From Hyperoplus lanceolatus (lineage: Eukaryota > Chordata > Actinopteri > Uranoscopiformes > Ammodytidae): a DNA stretch of 64,000 bases. Position numbers and translations under genes: made by a program. Position 1 is the stretch's first letter. Every line of letters begins with the position of its first letter. The notes under the pieces were generated by a model. It was given only the letters and a program-made list of their open reading frames with translations, ran no database searches and had not been told where the DNA came from. Positions 1 through 10,800 of the stretch are shown in pieces. The DNA is taken from positions 20,249,501-20,313,500 of the forward strand of contig CM049398.1 in NCBI GenBank assembly GCA_026929865.2, read 5' to 3'.

Positions 1-1859
1 AAGTTGTTGAAGTTGGAGGGGTCTGCACCAGGTTTTTTCAGAATTGGGGTGATGGCAGCAGTTTTGAAGGATATAGGGACAGTTCCAGTAGTAAGAGAAG
101 AGTGGATGATTGCAGAAATGAGAGGAACTAGGGAGGGGAGGGAGGCCTTAACCAGATGTGTGGGTAGGGGGTCAAGTTGACAGGTGGATGGCTTGGATTT
201 CCGAATTAGTTCAGTTATTTCTGAGATATCAGGGAGCTGGAAGGAGGAGAATGAGTGTGTGGAAGGGTGAAAGTCGGCTGAGATATTGAGATGAGGGGTT
301 GATCCAAGGTGCTGGTGAATGTTTTTGATTTTATCGATGAAAAAGGACATCATGGAGTTGCAGAAGGAGGTTGTGTACAGGTGAGGGGGGAGAGAATCGT
401 GGGGTTGGGTAATTTTGTTAAGAAGGGAAAAGAGTGACTTAGAGTTTCCTTTGTTGGCAGTGATCATATTGGAGTAGTAGTGGGTTTTAGTGCTGGCAAT
501 GGAGTCCTTATAATGCAAGATGTGGTTCTTGTACATCTCTTTGTGAATACTGAGACCAGTTTTCCTATGAAGACGTTCAAGTTGCCGACCTTTGGCTTTC
601 ATTAAACGGAGATCGGGAGTGAACCAAGGGGCGGAGACGGAAAAGGAAACAGATCTGGTTTTTAATGGGGCAAGGGAATTAAGGATATTATTGAGTCCAG
701 TGTTGTAGTGAGAGACCAGATCATCAGGAGTGGATAGATTGTGAATGTCAGGGAGGCAGGAGGAGTGGATTCTTGAAGTGAGAGTGGCAGGGTCAATATT
801 CTTTATATTATGAAATGAAATAGGGCAGGGTTTTTTTGAGATGGAGAGAGCAAGTTTAAATGTAAATGAGAGGAGAAAATGGTCAGTTATGGGGAGTTCA
901 TCAGCTGTGAGATCAAGGGGGGTGACACCAGAGCAGCAGATTAAGTCCAGAATGTGTCCTTTGGAGTGTGTGGGGAAAGTGGTATGTTGTTGACATCCAA
1001 CACTCTCTAAACAGGAAGTAAAGTCTTTGGTGAGAGGCAGATTGATATTGTCCATGTGAATGTTAAAATCACCCAGTATAATTATGTTTGGTGAGAGAGA
1101 GGATAAATGGGTGAGAAAGGCAGCAAAGTCATTTAAAAATTCACTATTTTGTTTAGGGGGGCGGTAGACAGTAGCAATGATGGTTGGAATGGGACCAGAC
1201 AACTCACAGACAACAGACTCAAACGAGCTGCAGACAGGCACTGACAACGGCGAGACCTTCAACTTATCGCGGTAAATCATCGCGAGACCTCCTCCTCGGC
1301 CAGAGCCACGGGGTTGACAGATGTAAACAAACCCGCTAGGAGTGGATTCAATCAGCTGCGAAAAGTCGTTGGGCTGTTGCCATGTCTCGGTTAAACATAA
1401 AAAGTCTAGCTTGCGATCAGTGATGATATCCTGAATGAGATGTCCTTTGCTTGTCAGTGAGCGGATATTAAGGAGAGCGAAGTTGAGTGCGGTGTTGTCA
1501 CAGCTGACGGCGCTAGCCGACCGAGCTAGGTGGGCTAACACACTGTGGTTGACGCTGTGGTCGACAGCCCGGCTGGTTGAGCATTGAGGGGGAGGAGAGC
1601 TGGACCAGATCGACTTAATTCCTGTAGAGCTGTTGTGGTGGAAATTCCTGCGGGACCCTCGGTGGATGTATCTCCGGCGGGGCTGGAAGGCGATGTCCGG
1701 GTGAAGGTGGAAAGCCTCCGGCGGAGGTCCGGGCAGGTGACAGCGGAGCCGGAGCAGGTCAATGGCTGAGTACTGGAGCAAACCCGTCACTGGTAGATGA
1801 GCAGGCATTAAGACGATCCAGATACAGACAAACCAGATGTATGTCCTAGCGGCCCACAT
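1..1859 (-). CDS. L2-type LINE ORF2 (endonuclease-reverse transcriptase), partial
   Basis: Reading the minus strand from ATG at 1859 gives 619 uninterrupted codons to the window edge, with two bases left over, so the frame is open and the stop lies outside. The product nicks target DNA and primes reverse transcription. From about residue 125 there is an APE-type endonuclease: NIRSLTSKG, LTETW with the catalytic Glu, GGGLAMIYRD, TVYRPPK, ILGDFNIHMD with the Asp/Asn pair, and ITDHFLLSF with the Asp-His pair near residue 326. RT motifs begin near residue 538 with KPSTCQLDPLPTHLVK and continue with AAITPILKKPGAD. The first 120 residues are basic and proline-rich with no recognised domain; a short hydrophobic stretch follows the start Met. 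The start was chosen because this is the first ATG in the frame that leads into the endonuclease. No internal stop was found by hand translation, which suggests a recent insertion. Confidence 0.82.
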   Translation of the reverse strand, partial: MWAARTYIWFVCIWIVLMPAHLPVTGLLQYSAIDLLRLRCHLPGPPPEAFHLHPDIAFQPRRRYIHRGSRRNFHHNSSTGIKSIWSSSPPPQCSTSRAVDHSVNHSVLAHLARSASAVSCDNTALNFALLNIRSLTSKGHLIQDIITDRKLDFLCLTETWQQPNDFSQLIESTPSGFVYICQPRGSGRGGGLAMIYRDKLKVSPLSVPVCSSFESVVCELSGPIPTIIATVYRPPKQNSEFLNDFAAFLTHLSSLSPNIIILGDFNIHMDNINLPLTKDFTSCLESVGCQQHTTFPTHSKGHILDLICCSGVTPLDLTADELPITDHFLLSFTFKLALSISKKPCPISFHNIKNIDPATLTSRIHSSCLPDIHNLSTPDDLVSHYNTGLNNILNSLAPLKTRSVSFSVSAPWFTPDLRLMKAKGRQLERLHRKTGLSIHKEMYKNHILHYKDSIASTKTHYYSNMITANKGNSKSLFSLLNKITQPHDSLPPHLYTTSFCNSMMSFFIDKIKNIHQHLGSTPHLNISADFHPSTHSFSSFQLPDISEITELIRKSKPSTCQLDPLPTHLVKASLPSLVPLISAIIHSSLTTGTVPISFKTAAITPILKKPGADPSNFNN

Positions 1860-1925
1860 TGTAGACTTTGGCAGCATCAACGGTCAATGGAGACGCCAGT
1901 TGAGGCTCAAACCGGAGTAGAGCAG
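1..1925 (-). mobile_element. L2-clade non-LTR retrotransposon, 5' portion
   Basis: The minus strand carries a LINE that enters from its 5' end near 1925 and leaves the window at position 1, so the reverse transcriptase core and 3' end are not seen. Sequence from 1860 to about 1925 is taken as 5' UTR; the exact 5' end and target duplication are not resolved. The L2 assignment rests on the order and wording of the endonuclease and first RT motifs, which match a common teleost L2 pattern. A CR1- or Rex-like relative cannot be excluded without a search. Confidence 0.8.
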
Positions 1926-4900
1926 GTAAGCTAGCCGCCAGTGAATTGTAATTTTCACAGAAACGGTAGTGCCAAAAGATCGTAGAAGTATTTCAAATGA
2001 AGCAAAACCATTGTCCGATTAGGTCATCGAATCATAAAATAAATGTTGAAGGTATGAAGAAGTTAAAACGTTCAAAAAGTTACAAAGTTACTGGCGAGCA
2101 GCGGCAGCAAGTTGCCAGCGTTCACTCGTTGCCATGGAAATGGATATGGATAATAATGGATATTATAATTACTTTCTACAACATCTGCTAGGAAATAAAA
2201 CCCAAAATTCTACACACTGCAGGTTTAACCAATTATGCGTAAATTTGGGTCATTTTCCGAGAAAAAATCGAGATGTTGGATAAAGCCAGTGTTAAAATTT
2301 CAATTTTATTTTAACCACATATTAGTTTCTAAAGTTTTTACACAACAGATTTTGGATACAGCCTTTTTTCATTTAATAAATCAAAAAATACTATGTACAT
2401 GTCTTAGAAATGCATTTTAGGCATGTTTTTAGGAGGAAAATGTATCATAAATCAGACAATTAACAATATATTAACAAATCCTTGTGTAAAAACCTTTAAA
2501 ATAGTGCTACGAATGATAGAAAGTTTGGTTGATGTCAGTGGTCTAGAAGTTGAGATATCTTTCTCAGAGTATTGGAAAAAGCTCATTTTGAGAAAACGGC
2601 CGTTAAAGATAAAAACTTGAATTCTGCTGATAATCACTGATTATAGCTAGAGTAATTTATTGAATTAGGCCCTACACCCCTCAATGCCATATAGGTCTAC
2701 CACTGCTTAACATATATAAACCATAGCATAGTAACATTTACATCCACATGCTAATTTAAATGTGATTAATTCATTTTTAGCCACTGTCTGTCAACCTGCT
2801 CCGGAGTCGGCAGACGCTCTCTCTCCCCACCATCTCCCCTCTGATCCTCTGACAGTCTGTGTCTCTCCGACGTGATCGACGTGATTTACATGTCTTTAAC
2901 ACTTCTCCCCTTCAAATGGTGATCATGTAATGTCCGTAGCCAATTGATTAAGTATTTTTTTTGTGTTGGTTTGGCATATTTTCGACGTTTTTCCCATTTT
3001 ATTTTGTGATTTTCGAGCTACCCGCGGCTAGCATCACGTGATGCCTTTTAGCGAATCACATCGTCAGAAATGTGCATTAGCCAATGAGGTCGCGTTCCTA
3101 GCATTGAATCCCTCCACACTTTCACGATTGGCTACTGATACAAAGGAAATTACCATATTTGGATCCGATAACGTTGCACTTGAGATTCAGAGCTTTCCAA
3201 CAGTACCATGGTTATTATGATTCATACAGCGGTCGTGGTGCTGTATGTTACGTTAGAATGCTCACTTTTGACGAATTTAGGAGCAAAATACAGACGCAAG
3301 CAGTCAAAGTTTAGTAACATAAACACCTAAAACGTATATTTTGGAGCTTTTATCCATACTAGTATGAAAGAAGACATGTTATGGAAGCTAACTAGACACA
3401 AATCTCAAAATTGACCAGTGCTTGAAAAACGATGTTTTTGCCTGCCGTGTCTCGCCTTAATGGTGAAAAAGGAGGCGAAATGGCATCATCGTCTGCTTCT
3501 GGTATATAGCTGATAAGCTCAACAAAGTTCCATCTTCTAAATGAGTGTTTGAGAGATGGCCATGTTTTTGTGCTCACCAACATAATTTAAAATATACATT
3601 AACAGTTATTTTCATTTTATTTTTGAACATTATCATAAAAATAATTATGGGGATGGTCTTGGCTCCTTTGACCTGTGCGACAGAATGTGATTTGGAAAAG
3701 AGAGAAGTGCAGTACCAGAAAAGGTGTGCAGTGAGGTTCAAGATTCATGCAAGGGGATGACAGTATTATGTGTTGTGAAGTTTGGTCAAAACAAACAAAT
3801 TGGAAATCGTGGAATTTTTACACCTTTAATCTGTCATGGTCAGCCTGCTCTGATGATTCCATTATTACCCACATACAAGCGTATTGCCTTCACCTGCAAT
3901 GAGGTAAGGTGATCTCTTTATTTGTTTTATATCCCATTATATAATACAGCACATGAAATTGAACATTTTATTTTAGAACGCCATAAATCCTCCTTCACAC
4001 ACAGTCAAATTTACAATCATGAGAAAATACTGAAAATGTGCGTCCACCTCAGGAAACACGACCATTCCTAACATATTTGGATAATCAGTTCTAGCTAGTG
4101 AAGAAATACGCTGTTCCTGTGATTCAATCTTTAATATGAGAAAATCTTCAAAGTCCGCCAGGACTTGGTTAGCTTTCTTAGAATTCCTTTGGCTCAGATC
4201 TCTCAGTTTGACCCTGAGGTAAATGTCTGTCAGGGTAAATAGAGGATGAGGTGATGAAGAAAGTTACCGATGTTGAGATGCAATCGAGCCGTATCACGTG
4301 ATATGAGCTGAGCCAATAGCGGCAGCTCCTCTTAGCTTTAAAGGCTGCCACGAATGCCTGTTTTGTGGGAATCCTGCTTCAAGAAAATCAGGTGAGATGC
4401 CTGACCTGTTCATAAATGATATTCAGTGAGTTGTGTTTGACTTTTCTTTCACAGGCCCCTAGGTCTTAGCATGTACTGTATACTCGGCTTAAAGAATACA
4501 TCTAGATTCACTGATGCAGAACGTGCAGTCTCACAGGAACTGGTGCCATGCAATATGACATTAATCAAAACAACAGTTGAGGCGGATAGCTACACACCTC
4601 ACTCTAAATTCAATACCCAATGGCTATTAGCAGTGTCTGTCTTGAATCTGTGATCCCCATAGACGCCCTTTCCTAAGGACCATGCAGGTGTTTCGTGGTA
4701 AATATTGGACATGTTTGATGTAATTAGGGTGGCACAGATCAGTCAGCGTTTGGTTGGGATTTGAGCTGTAAGCCCAGCACAATAAAACATAGTTCTTGCT
4801 CACCTCTTCCACATCGGTTACAACCATACCTTGTAATAGAATTTGTTTTCTGAACTGTTTCTGGGGTGCACAGTAACCCAATATAAACGTGTGTACATCT

Positions 4901-6542
4901 GGGAAAACAATGCAAATGGATGGAGGTATACCTTTCCTTCTTATGGTCAAGTTTTAACACAAAATGCTACACCTTTAACTATACTTGGCCGTTCATGTGC
5001 TCAAACTGTGTTAAGGTCTTTGCACACCGAATAAACAGCACAACAATGGAAGCTTGTTTTGACTCTATACGTTCGATAATTTGTATTAACGCTCAAAATA
5101 AAAGACATAACTTATTCATCACCCCTAAACTCAGGCCCCCAAGTTTAAAGTTCAAATTCTAGACAATATTTTTACGTTTAGCCAATGAGTAACTTAGAAG
5201 GATTTGAAGACATTATAACATGTATATAACATTTTAAAAGAAGTAACACAAATTGTATAAAACCAGATGAACCAATTTGAAAAAAACACCTGTAGCCACT
5301 ATTCTTTGGGTATGTCTTACTGTGGCCTTTTCGCATAAAACGTCTATCTATTGATTGGTGTCCATGGCAACAAGTATTACAAATGCCTTGATGAAATAAG
5401 TGCCTGTGAGCGTACTTGTAGCACGTTTACTCAAATCCACTCTTTCCTTTTCATGACTGTTCCACTCCTTTGTGTGTAGGTTTTTGCTCGATCCAGTCTT
5501 TTACTTTACTGTCCATTTACCTGGCAGTTGGTCATACTGTTCAAAGGGTTTTTACATAATGGAGCAGAATAACAGATGAAAATGCATAAGAAAGTTTTCT
5601 GTCAGTGGGACGGAAATGGTGGGACAGAGATGGATGGCAAGAAACATTCAGCTCAGATGTATGCAAGCACCATCACTCTCGATGCCCTTTATATCAGTCT
5701 TTCCTCTTTTTTTCTAGTTTCTGTCTCTATCTCAACTGTGCGACTTAGTGCCCACTGAGATTTGCTCTGTTAATATGTCTAGGTTGAATGATGAGGAAGT
5801 TCAAGGTTGCAAGATGATTCTGCCATTGGAAAATAAGGCACAATGGTGCCATATTTGGACTTGACTGAACACATGGAGATATTTGGTAAAGAGACCTTAC
5901 TCAAAGCCATACATGTTTACCTGCTCAGCTATTATCCTGTAGGGACCAATTTGACACTAAGTAAATGTTTACCTGATATGTACATGGTTACTTTTAATAA
6001 TGTGCCACCATTCTTCAGTAGTCTGTTTTGCTGGGATCGGATTTTTCATTTGGCACCTCTCCATGGCTGCTGGGAGAATCACTGCCTAAGGGGCTGCAGC
6101 TAAATATTACTGTTGGGGCCGGCTTTACCACATTTGGACAGCTAGTGGAACTGGCCTAGGCTTAAACAGAACTAAAGATTTGGGACTTTTTCAAGGTAAG
6201 AATTTCTAACAGGGGATGATTGGTGGCTACTGAAGGAGCATGAGGGTCTATGACCACATGACTACAGACAGTTTCCCAGTGCTGCAGGAGTTTAATGGAC
6301 CAGTAATGACTGGGACCTGGTGGGAAATACTAAGGATGGTCTATTAAATGATAAATATGAATTAGTTGTACAAGTACAGTGTGAAAGAGATACACACAAG
6401 GAAAGGGAGGGTTGGAAACAAAACGTCTTTGGTTGGAAACGCAAAAGGTGACGCAAAACTATAGCACAAAGTAATGCAAAATGACTGCAAACCATGTGTC
6501 ATTTTTAAATTATTTAGCGTTACACTATGTATTGATATTATA
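1926..6542. other. Unassigned intergenic or intronic sequence
   Basis: I recognise no gene or known element in this 4.6-kb stretch. It is moderately AT-rich, with short patches near 2800-2880 and 3000-3130 that are more GC-rich and contain the hexamer CACGTG-like word ATCACGTGAT twice (near 3033 and 4295). Short open frames such as 3724-3912 have no recognisable domain; that frame ends next to GAGGTAAG, a splice-donor-like word, but no partner exon was found. It may be old transposon sequence. Confidence 0.4.
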
Positions 6543-6547
6543 TCAAT

Positions 6548-6790
6548 TGTCATGGTCTCTCTTTGTCTTGTCTTGTTTTGGTGTTTCCTGTTTTATTTTG
6601 GTACGTCTGTCTTGTTCCTCCCCATGTCCTGTCAAGCTTCCCTCTTGTTTGATTACTGCTCCCTTCCCTAATGTGTTTCACCTGTCCCTCGTTGTCTACC
6701 CTGTCTTGTTTGTGTGTGTGTGTATATAACTCCCAGTGTTTCTTTGTTCCCTGTTCGAGCATTGTACCTGTTGGTGAGTCTGTCCCTGTA
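6548..6790 (+). repeat. 5' LTR, upstream segment
   Basis: This segment matches LTR copies at 12613 and 13173 from TGTCATGGTC through TGAGTCTGTCCCTGT and then loses similarity at about 6790, where a 3.8-kb insertion starts. It carries the TATA box and presumed start of the retrotransposon transcript. The missing downstream part of the LTR resumes at 10581. Confidence 0.85.
6723..6763 (+). promoter_or_regulatory. LTR core promoter with self-primer sequence at the expected transcript start
   Basis: A TATA box (TATATAA, 6723-6729) lies about 30 bases upstream of GTTCGAGCATT (6753-6763). In the two 3' LTR copies this word reads GTCCGAGCATT (12945-12955 and 13396-13406). That 11-mer is the exact reverse complement of AATGCTCGGAC at 10719-10729, just inside the 5' LTR. 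In Tf1/sushi-type elements the first bases of the transcript fold back onto the primer-binding site and prime reverse transcription; the spacing here fits that model. The promoter role is inferred. Confidence 0.65.
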
Positions 6791-7172
6791 TGTTGATGTG
6801 ATATTTGAACATGATGTAGCTTTGTACTTTTGCATACTGTGACATTTGTATTTCTTTTTGTACATAAGTAAACTTTTTTTTTTTGTACTTTTTCATAAGT
6901 AAAAGTAGGAAATGTTTAATGAAACAGAATAGAATGTGAAGGCTCATCAGGTTAAAGTTGACTTGTGGAAGGGGGAGGACCATAGGGCCATAGAAAGGAG
7001 TAGGAGGAAAGACCTTATATGGCCATACAGTAGGAAGGAGTAGAGGGAGGAGGCTACCGGGGTCCCCGTGAAGCTGTTCCTTTTTCACTCCTCCCTCTCT
7101 CAAGTCTCATTGGTCCTCAGTTCACTATAACAGCCCGTTTGGGAGCAGGACAGGGCTTTTTTGGCATTACTA

Positions 7173-8016
7173 GGGGAGAACGGGGTAAGTAGGCACACGT
7201 TTTACTCTAGTGAGAATTGCTCATCACCGACACATCTTTCAATAGTCATTCCTACATTAAATTGAAGCTTAAGGTGTTGGCTTGAAATGTGTACCCCTCA
7301 CAACCAACCCCATCAAGGGGTCGGTTGTCACACACTATGGGGTTGTTTGTCACAATGTTATCTTAATGGGAATAATCCTAAAAAGAAGGCAAGAAAGCAT
7401 AATTAAATTTGAAAGTTTAATTGCATTGTCAAGTTGACAAATAGGCCTACATAACTTACTGTAGCCTTGGCAGCTGGTCTAGTTTGGGATTCACTGGGAT
7501 GTTTTTTTGACCAATGTCATGTCAATGTCATTAAGATCAGTAGACTTTTTGTTTTTATATTTTGTAACAATATCCAATATTTCTTTCTCCTCTACTGCTT
7601 TGAGAAACATTGAGTTTTGATTTAGTTGCCCGTTTTTCTTTTGCATGCTAGCTGCCTTTTCCTGCTCTATTCTCTCCTTTTTTTCTTTTTTTTAACCTTT
7701 ATTTATACAGGTATATCCCATTGAGTCCGAAGACTCTTTTGCAAGGGAGACCTGTTCCCATTTACACGTTACCATTCACACACCAATAGCAAAAAAAACA
7801 AAAAACAGGAGCTAAATATTTTCAATTTGACATGAAAAACACAAACGGTCCTCTCACCTCAAATTCAGCAGTCTAACTCCAAGGAAGACTATGTAGGTGA
7901 CTTCTGATGCCAATTCTGGATATTTACATACCAAAATGTAACTGACAGCGCCTTCTGGTTCCGAGATATAACGATTGTGTCAACCAACCCATGTGACATT
8001 TTACCCCGTTCTCCCC
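7173..8016. mobile_element. TA-flanked MITE with 16-bp terminal inverted repeats
   Basis: GGGGAGAACGGGGTAA at 7173-7188 is the exact reverse complement of 8001-8016, and both ends are flanked by TA (7171-7172, 8017-8018). The size is 844 bp. TA duplication points to the Tc1/mariner group. There is no transposase; the interior has words such as GGTTGTCACAC and a LINE-like tail at about 7685-7765. Confidence 0.75.
7685..7765. repeat. LINE 3'-tail-like repeat inside the MITE
   Basis: The stretch AACCTTTATTTATACAGG followed by CCCATTGAGTC and CAAGGGAGACCTG resembles a tail motif that is very common in teleost genomes. The exact family is not settled here; the call is from memory of the motif. 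Confidence 0.45.
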
Positions 8017-8067
8017 TATATACGCCTATAGTTTGTCACTCTCTGTTCCAGCAGACCATCTGTCCCT

Positions 8068-8380
8068 TCAACCATTTTTTTTTTTTTAATTTTATTTCAG
8101 ACATATCAAAAACAATACAAAACCAAATGAAAAGCACAAAAATACAACAAACAAAATTTATGTTTAAAAGACTTCACAAAAATAAAAAAAAAATAAAACA
8201 AATTATCTGTATTGATGTGACATGCCCGAAAAGGAGCAGGAAGAAGTATACACTTATTTAATCCTACCCCTTTTCCATAGTAAAAAAATTAAAAAAAATT
8301 AAAATATAAAAATATTTATTATATTCGCTTCATGTAATCCATATAATCTCTATACAATTTACGATCTATACATACATACA
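8068..8380 (-). repeat. LINE 3' end, copy 1
   Basis: This stretch matches 46056-46350 closely over most of its length, including GACATATCAAAAACAATAC, GAAAAGGAGCAGGAAGAAG and CCTACCCCTTTTCCATAG. Read on the minus strand it ends in an A-rich AATAAA-like tail, as a LINE 3' UTR does, so only the 3' end was inserted (5' truncation). It shares its general layout with the LINE 3' end at 27931-28150. Confidence 0.6.
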
Positions 8381-8517
8381 ACCTAATATACTATGATTTT
8401 TTTTATATGTTATATATTCATACAATGCATATATATAATTATATTCATAAACAATCAATATATCCATATCTACATACATATCTATACAATCAGCACATAA
8501 ATCCATATCAATACAAC

Positions 8518-8519
<2 letters not shown>

Positions 8520-8577
<58 letters not shown>
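8520..8577. repeat. (TA)n microsatellite
   Basis: An uninterrupted TA run of about 58 bases lies directly before the Tc1-like element, with one intervening spacer of about 30 bases. Confidence 0.95.
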
Positions 8578-8580
<3 letters not shown>

Positions 8581-8609
8581 TATCACTATTATTATTCACT
8601 ACCTATCTA

Positions 8610-10292
8610 CACTCAACAAAAATATAAACGCAACACTTTTGTTTTTGCTCCCATTTTTCATGAGATGGATTTAAAGATCTAAAATTCATTCCAGATACAC
8701 AATATTACCATTTCTCTCAAACATTGTTCACAAATCTGTCTAAATGTGTGATAGTGAGCACTTCTGCTTTGCTGAGATAATCCATCCCACCTCACAGGTG
8801 TGCCACATCAAGATGCTGATCTGACATCATGATTAGTGCACAGGTGTGCCTTAGACTGTCCACAATAAAAGGCCACTCTGAAATGTGCATTTTTTTTGCT
8901 TTATTGGGGGTCTGCATCAGGCCAGAGTCTGACGCTGCATTTCTAGAGAATGACTGTGGAGGGCAAAGCCGTTTGACAAGTCAGCCAGTGGTGGCAGAGA
9001 GTGATGGCTTCCTCCCGCTAACACCTGGCCCCGGTTTACACCACTCAAGGAGCAACTGTCAGCCGAGTGGCCGGTAAATAATGACTCTATAAGAGAGAGT
9101 CCCTAGCCCGGCGTGACCACCATTTGCCTCATGGAGTGCAACACATCTTCTTCGCATAGTTTATCAGATTGTCAATTGTGGCCTGTGGAATGTTGGTCCA
9201 CTCCTCTTCAATGGCTGTGCGAAGTTGCTGGATATTAGTGGGAAGTGGTGCACGCTGTCGTATACGCCGGTCAAGCCCATCACAAACATGCTCAATGGGT
9301 GACATGTCCGGTGAGTATGCTGGCCATGCAAGAACTGGGACATTTTCAGCTTCCAAGAATTGTGTACAGATCCTTGCAACATGGGGCCGTGCATTATCTT
9401 GCTGAAACGTGAGGTGATGTTTATGGATGTATGGCACAACAATGGGCCTCAGGATCTCATCACGGTATCTCTGTGCATTCAAAATGCCATCAATAAAATG
9501 CACCTGTGTTCTTCGTCCATAACAGATGCCTGCCCATACCATAACCCCACCACCACCATGGGCCACTCGATCCACAACATTGACATCAGCAAAGCGCTCA
9601 CCCACACGACGCCACACATGCTGTCTGCCATCTGCCCTGAACAATGTAAACTGAGATTCATCCGTGAAGAGAACACCTCTTCAACGTGCCAGACGCCATC
9701 AAATGTGAGCATTTGCCCACTCAAGTCTGTTACGGCGACGAGCTGGAGTCAGGTCAAGACCCCGATGAGGACGATGAGCATGCAGTTGAGCTTCCCTGAG
9801 ACGGTTTCTGACAGTTTGTGCAGAAATTGTTTGGTTATGCAAACCAATTGTTTCAGCAGCTGTCTCAGTGGCTGGTCTCAGACGATCTTGGAGGTGAACC
9901 TGCTGGATGTGGAGGTCCTGGGCTGGTGTGGTTACACGTGGTCTGCGGTTGTGAGGCCGGTTGGATGTACTGCCATATTCTCTGAAACGCCTTTGGAGAC
10001 GGCTTATGGTGGAGAAATGAACATTCAATGCACGAGCAACAGATCTGGTTGACATTCCTGCTGTCAGCATGCCAATTGCACGCTCCCTCAATGCTTGTGG
10101 CATCTGTGGCATTTTGCTGTGAGACAAAACTGCACATTTCAGGGTGGCCTTTTATTGTGGACAGTCTAAGGCACACCTGTGCACTAATCATGATGTCAGA
10201 TCAGCATCTTGATGTGGCACACCTGTGAGGTGGGATGGACTATCTCAGCAAAGCAGAAGTGCTCACTATCACACATTTAGACAGATTTGTGA
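8610..10292 (-). mobile_element. Tc1-like transposon, right end truncated
   Basis: The left end starts CACTCAACAAAAATATAAAC at 8610 next to a TA target dinucleotide. Its inner inverted repeat 8728-8889 pairs with 10131-10292 (about 162 bp, a few mismatches). The outer 118 bp of the left repeat (8610-8727) have no partner, because the right side stops at 10292 in the middle of the repeat. The element therefore lacks one functional end. It encodes a transposase on the minus strand. Confidence 0.9.
9129..10112 (-). pseudogene. Tc1-family DD34E transposase, inactivated
   Basis: This would be the cut-and-paste transposase of the element. From ATG at 10112 (an upstream TTG is unlikely) the frame shows an N-terminal paired-like helix-turn-helix (ALRERAIGMLTAGMSTRSVA) and a second HTH region. 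The catalytic domain has the first Asp in LFTDESQF, a glycine-rich GGGGVMVW, the second Asp in QDNARPHVAR and the Glu in DMSPIEHV, with exactly 34 residues between the last two, i.e. DD34E. Two in-frame TGA stops interrupt it (9701-9699 and 9683-9681), both explicable by C-to-T or G-to-A changes. Near 9160 a shift changes the C-terminus, giving an early stop at 9129. All catalytic residues survive but no full protein can be made. Confidence 0.92.
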
Positions 10293-10580
10293 TCCATTAA
10301 TACGGTTAACACGGTGGTATATATTGAATATTGTACTTTATTTATAAGTTATCTCAGGTAGTCTTGAGGGTAAATCCTGCGCCTTTAACCACAGAGGCCG
10401 GGGTTTGCAACTCGTAGCAGGGACCGTGGTGAGAGGGGAGACTTCTTTATGAAGAAATAATGTATAATTAGAGCATTGTGTTACAAAGTGGTAAATACGG
10501 GTTTAATAGGACATACCTAATAAACTTTGGATACTAGCTTTTCATTATAGATCAGACTTTGGTAGTCCAGATTGCAACAA

Positions 10581-10716
10581 TGTTCCTGTGGTCCATGTGC
10601 CTTTGTGCCTTTTAGCGTTTCTGGAGTTTTTGTGTTTTTTGGACGATAAATTACCCTCACTTGAAACTTTCTGCATTTGGGTCCTGCTTGCCTGTCTGCC
10701 TGTCGTCACCGTAACA
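10581..10716 (+). repeat. 5' LTR, downstream segment
   Basis: This matches 19179-19302 through GTCCATGTGCCTTTGTGCC, TTTCTGGAGTTTTTGTGTTT, ACGATAAATTACCCTCACTT (a likely polyadenylation region) and the terminal CGTAACA. It ends at 10716 with the CA expected of an LTR. Confidence 0.85.
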
Positions 10717-10718
10717 GA

Positions 10719-10729
10719 ATGCTCGGACC
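10719..10729 (+). promoter_or_regulatory. Primer-binding site of the self-priming type
   Basis: AATGCTCGGAC begins two bases after the 5' LTR end and is the exact reverse complement of GTCCGAGCATT in the R position of the 3' LTR copies (12945-12955, 13396-13406). I see no match to a common tRNA 3' end. The 11-nt length and position agree with the known self-primed Tf1/sushi group; priming itself is inferred. Confidence 0.7.
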
Positions 10730-10800
10730 AAGATTGGACCCAGCAGACGCTCTTTTTTTGCCGTGAGTTGGAAAATATGTTATTTTTTATTATCAGTGCC

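Larger units (their letters stand above)
6791..10580. other. 3.8-kb insertion splitting the 5' LTR
   Basis: LTR similarity stops near 6790 and resumes at 10581. TGTCCCTGT (6781-6789) and TGTTCCTGT (10581-10589) match in 8 of 9 positions and could be a target duplication. The inserted sequence contains a TA-flanked MITE (7173-8016), a LINE 3' tail (8068-8380), a TA microsatellite and a Tc1-like element (8610-10292). The outer pieces, 6791-7170 and 10293-10580, are not identified. The right piece contains AATAAA (10519-10524) and ends GCAACA, while the left begins TGTTGATG, so an LTR-type first insertion is possible but not shown. Confidence 0.45.

Noticed and set aside
4627..4950. A 107-codon minus-strand frame as a gene
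   Set aside because: Several overlapping frames of similar size exist on both strands here, and none has a recognisable domain.
6696..7103. A 135-codon minus-strand frame
   Set aside because: It overlaps the LTR and its TG run and shows no domain; composition is low-complexity.
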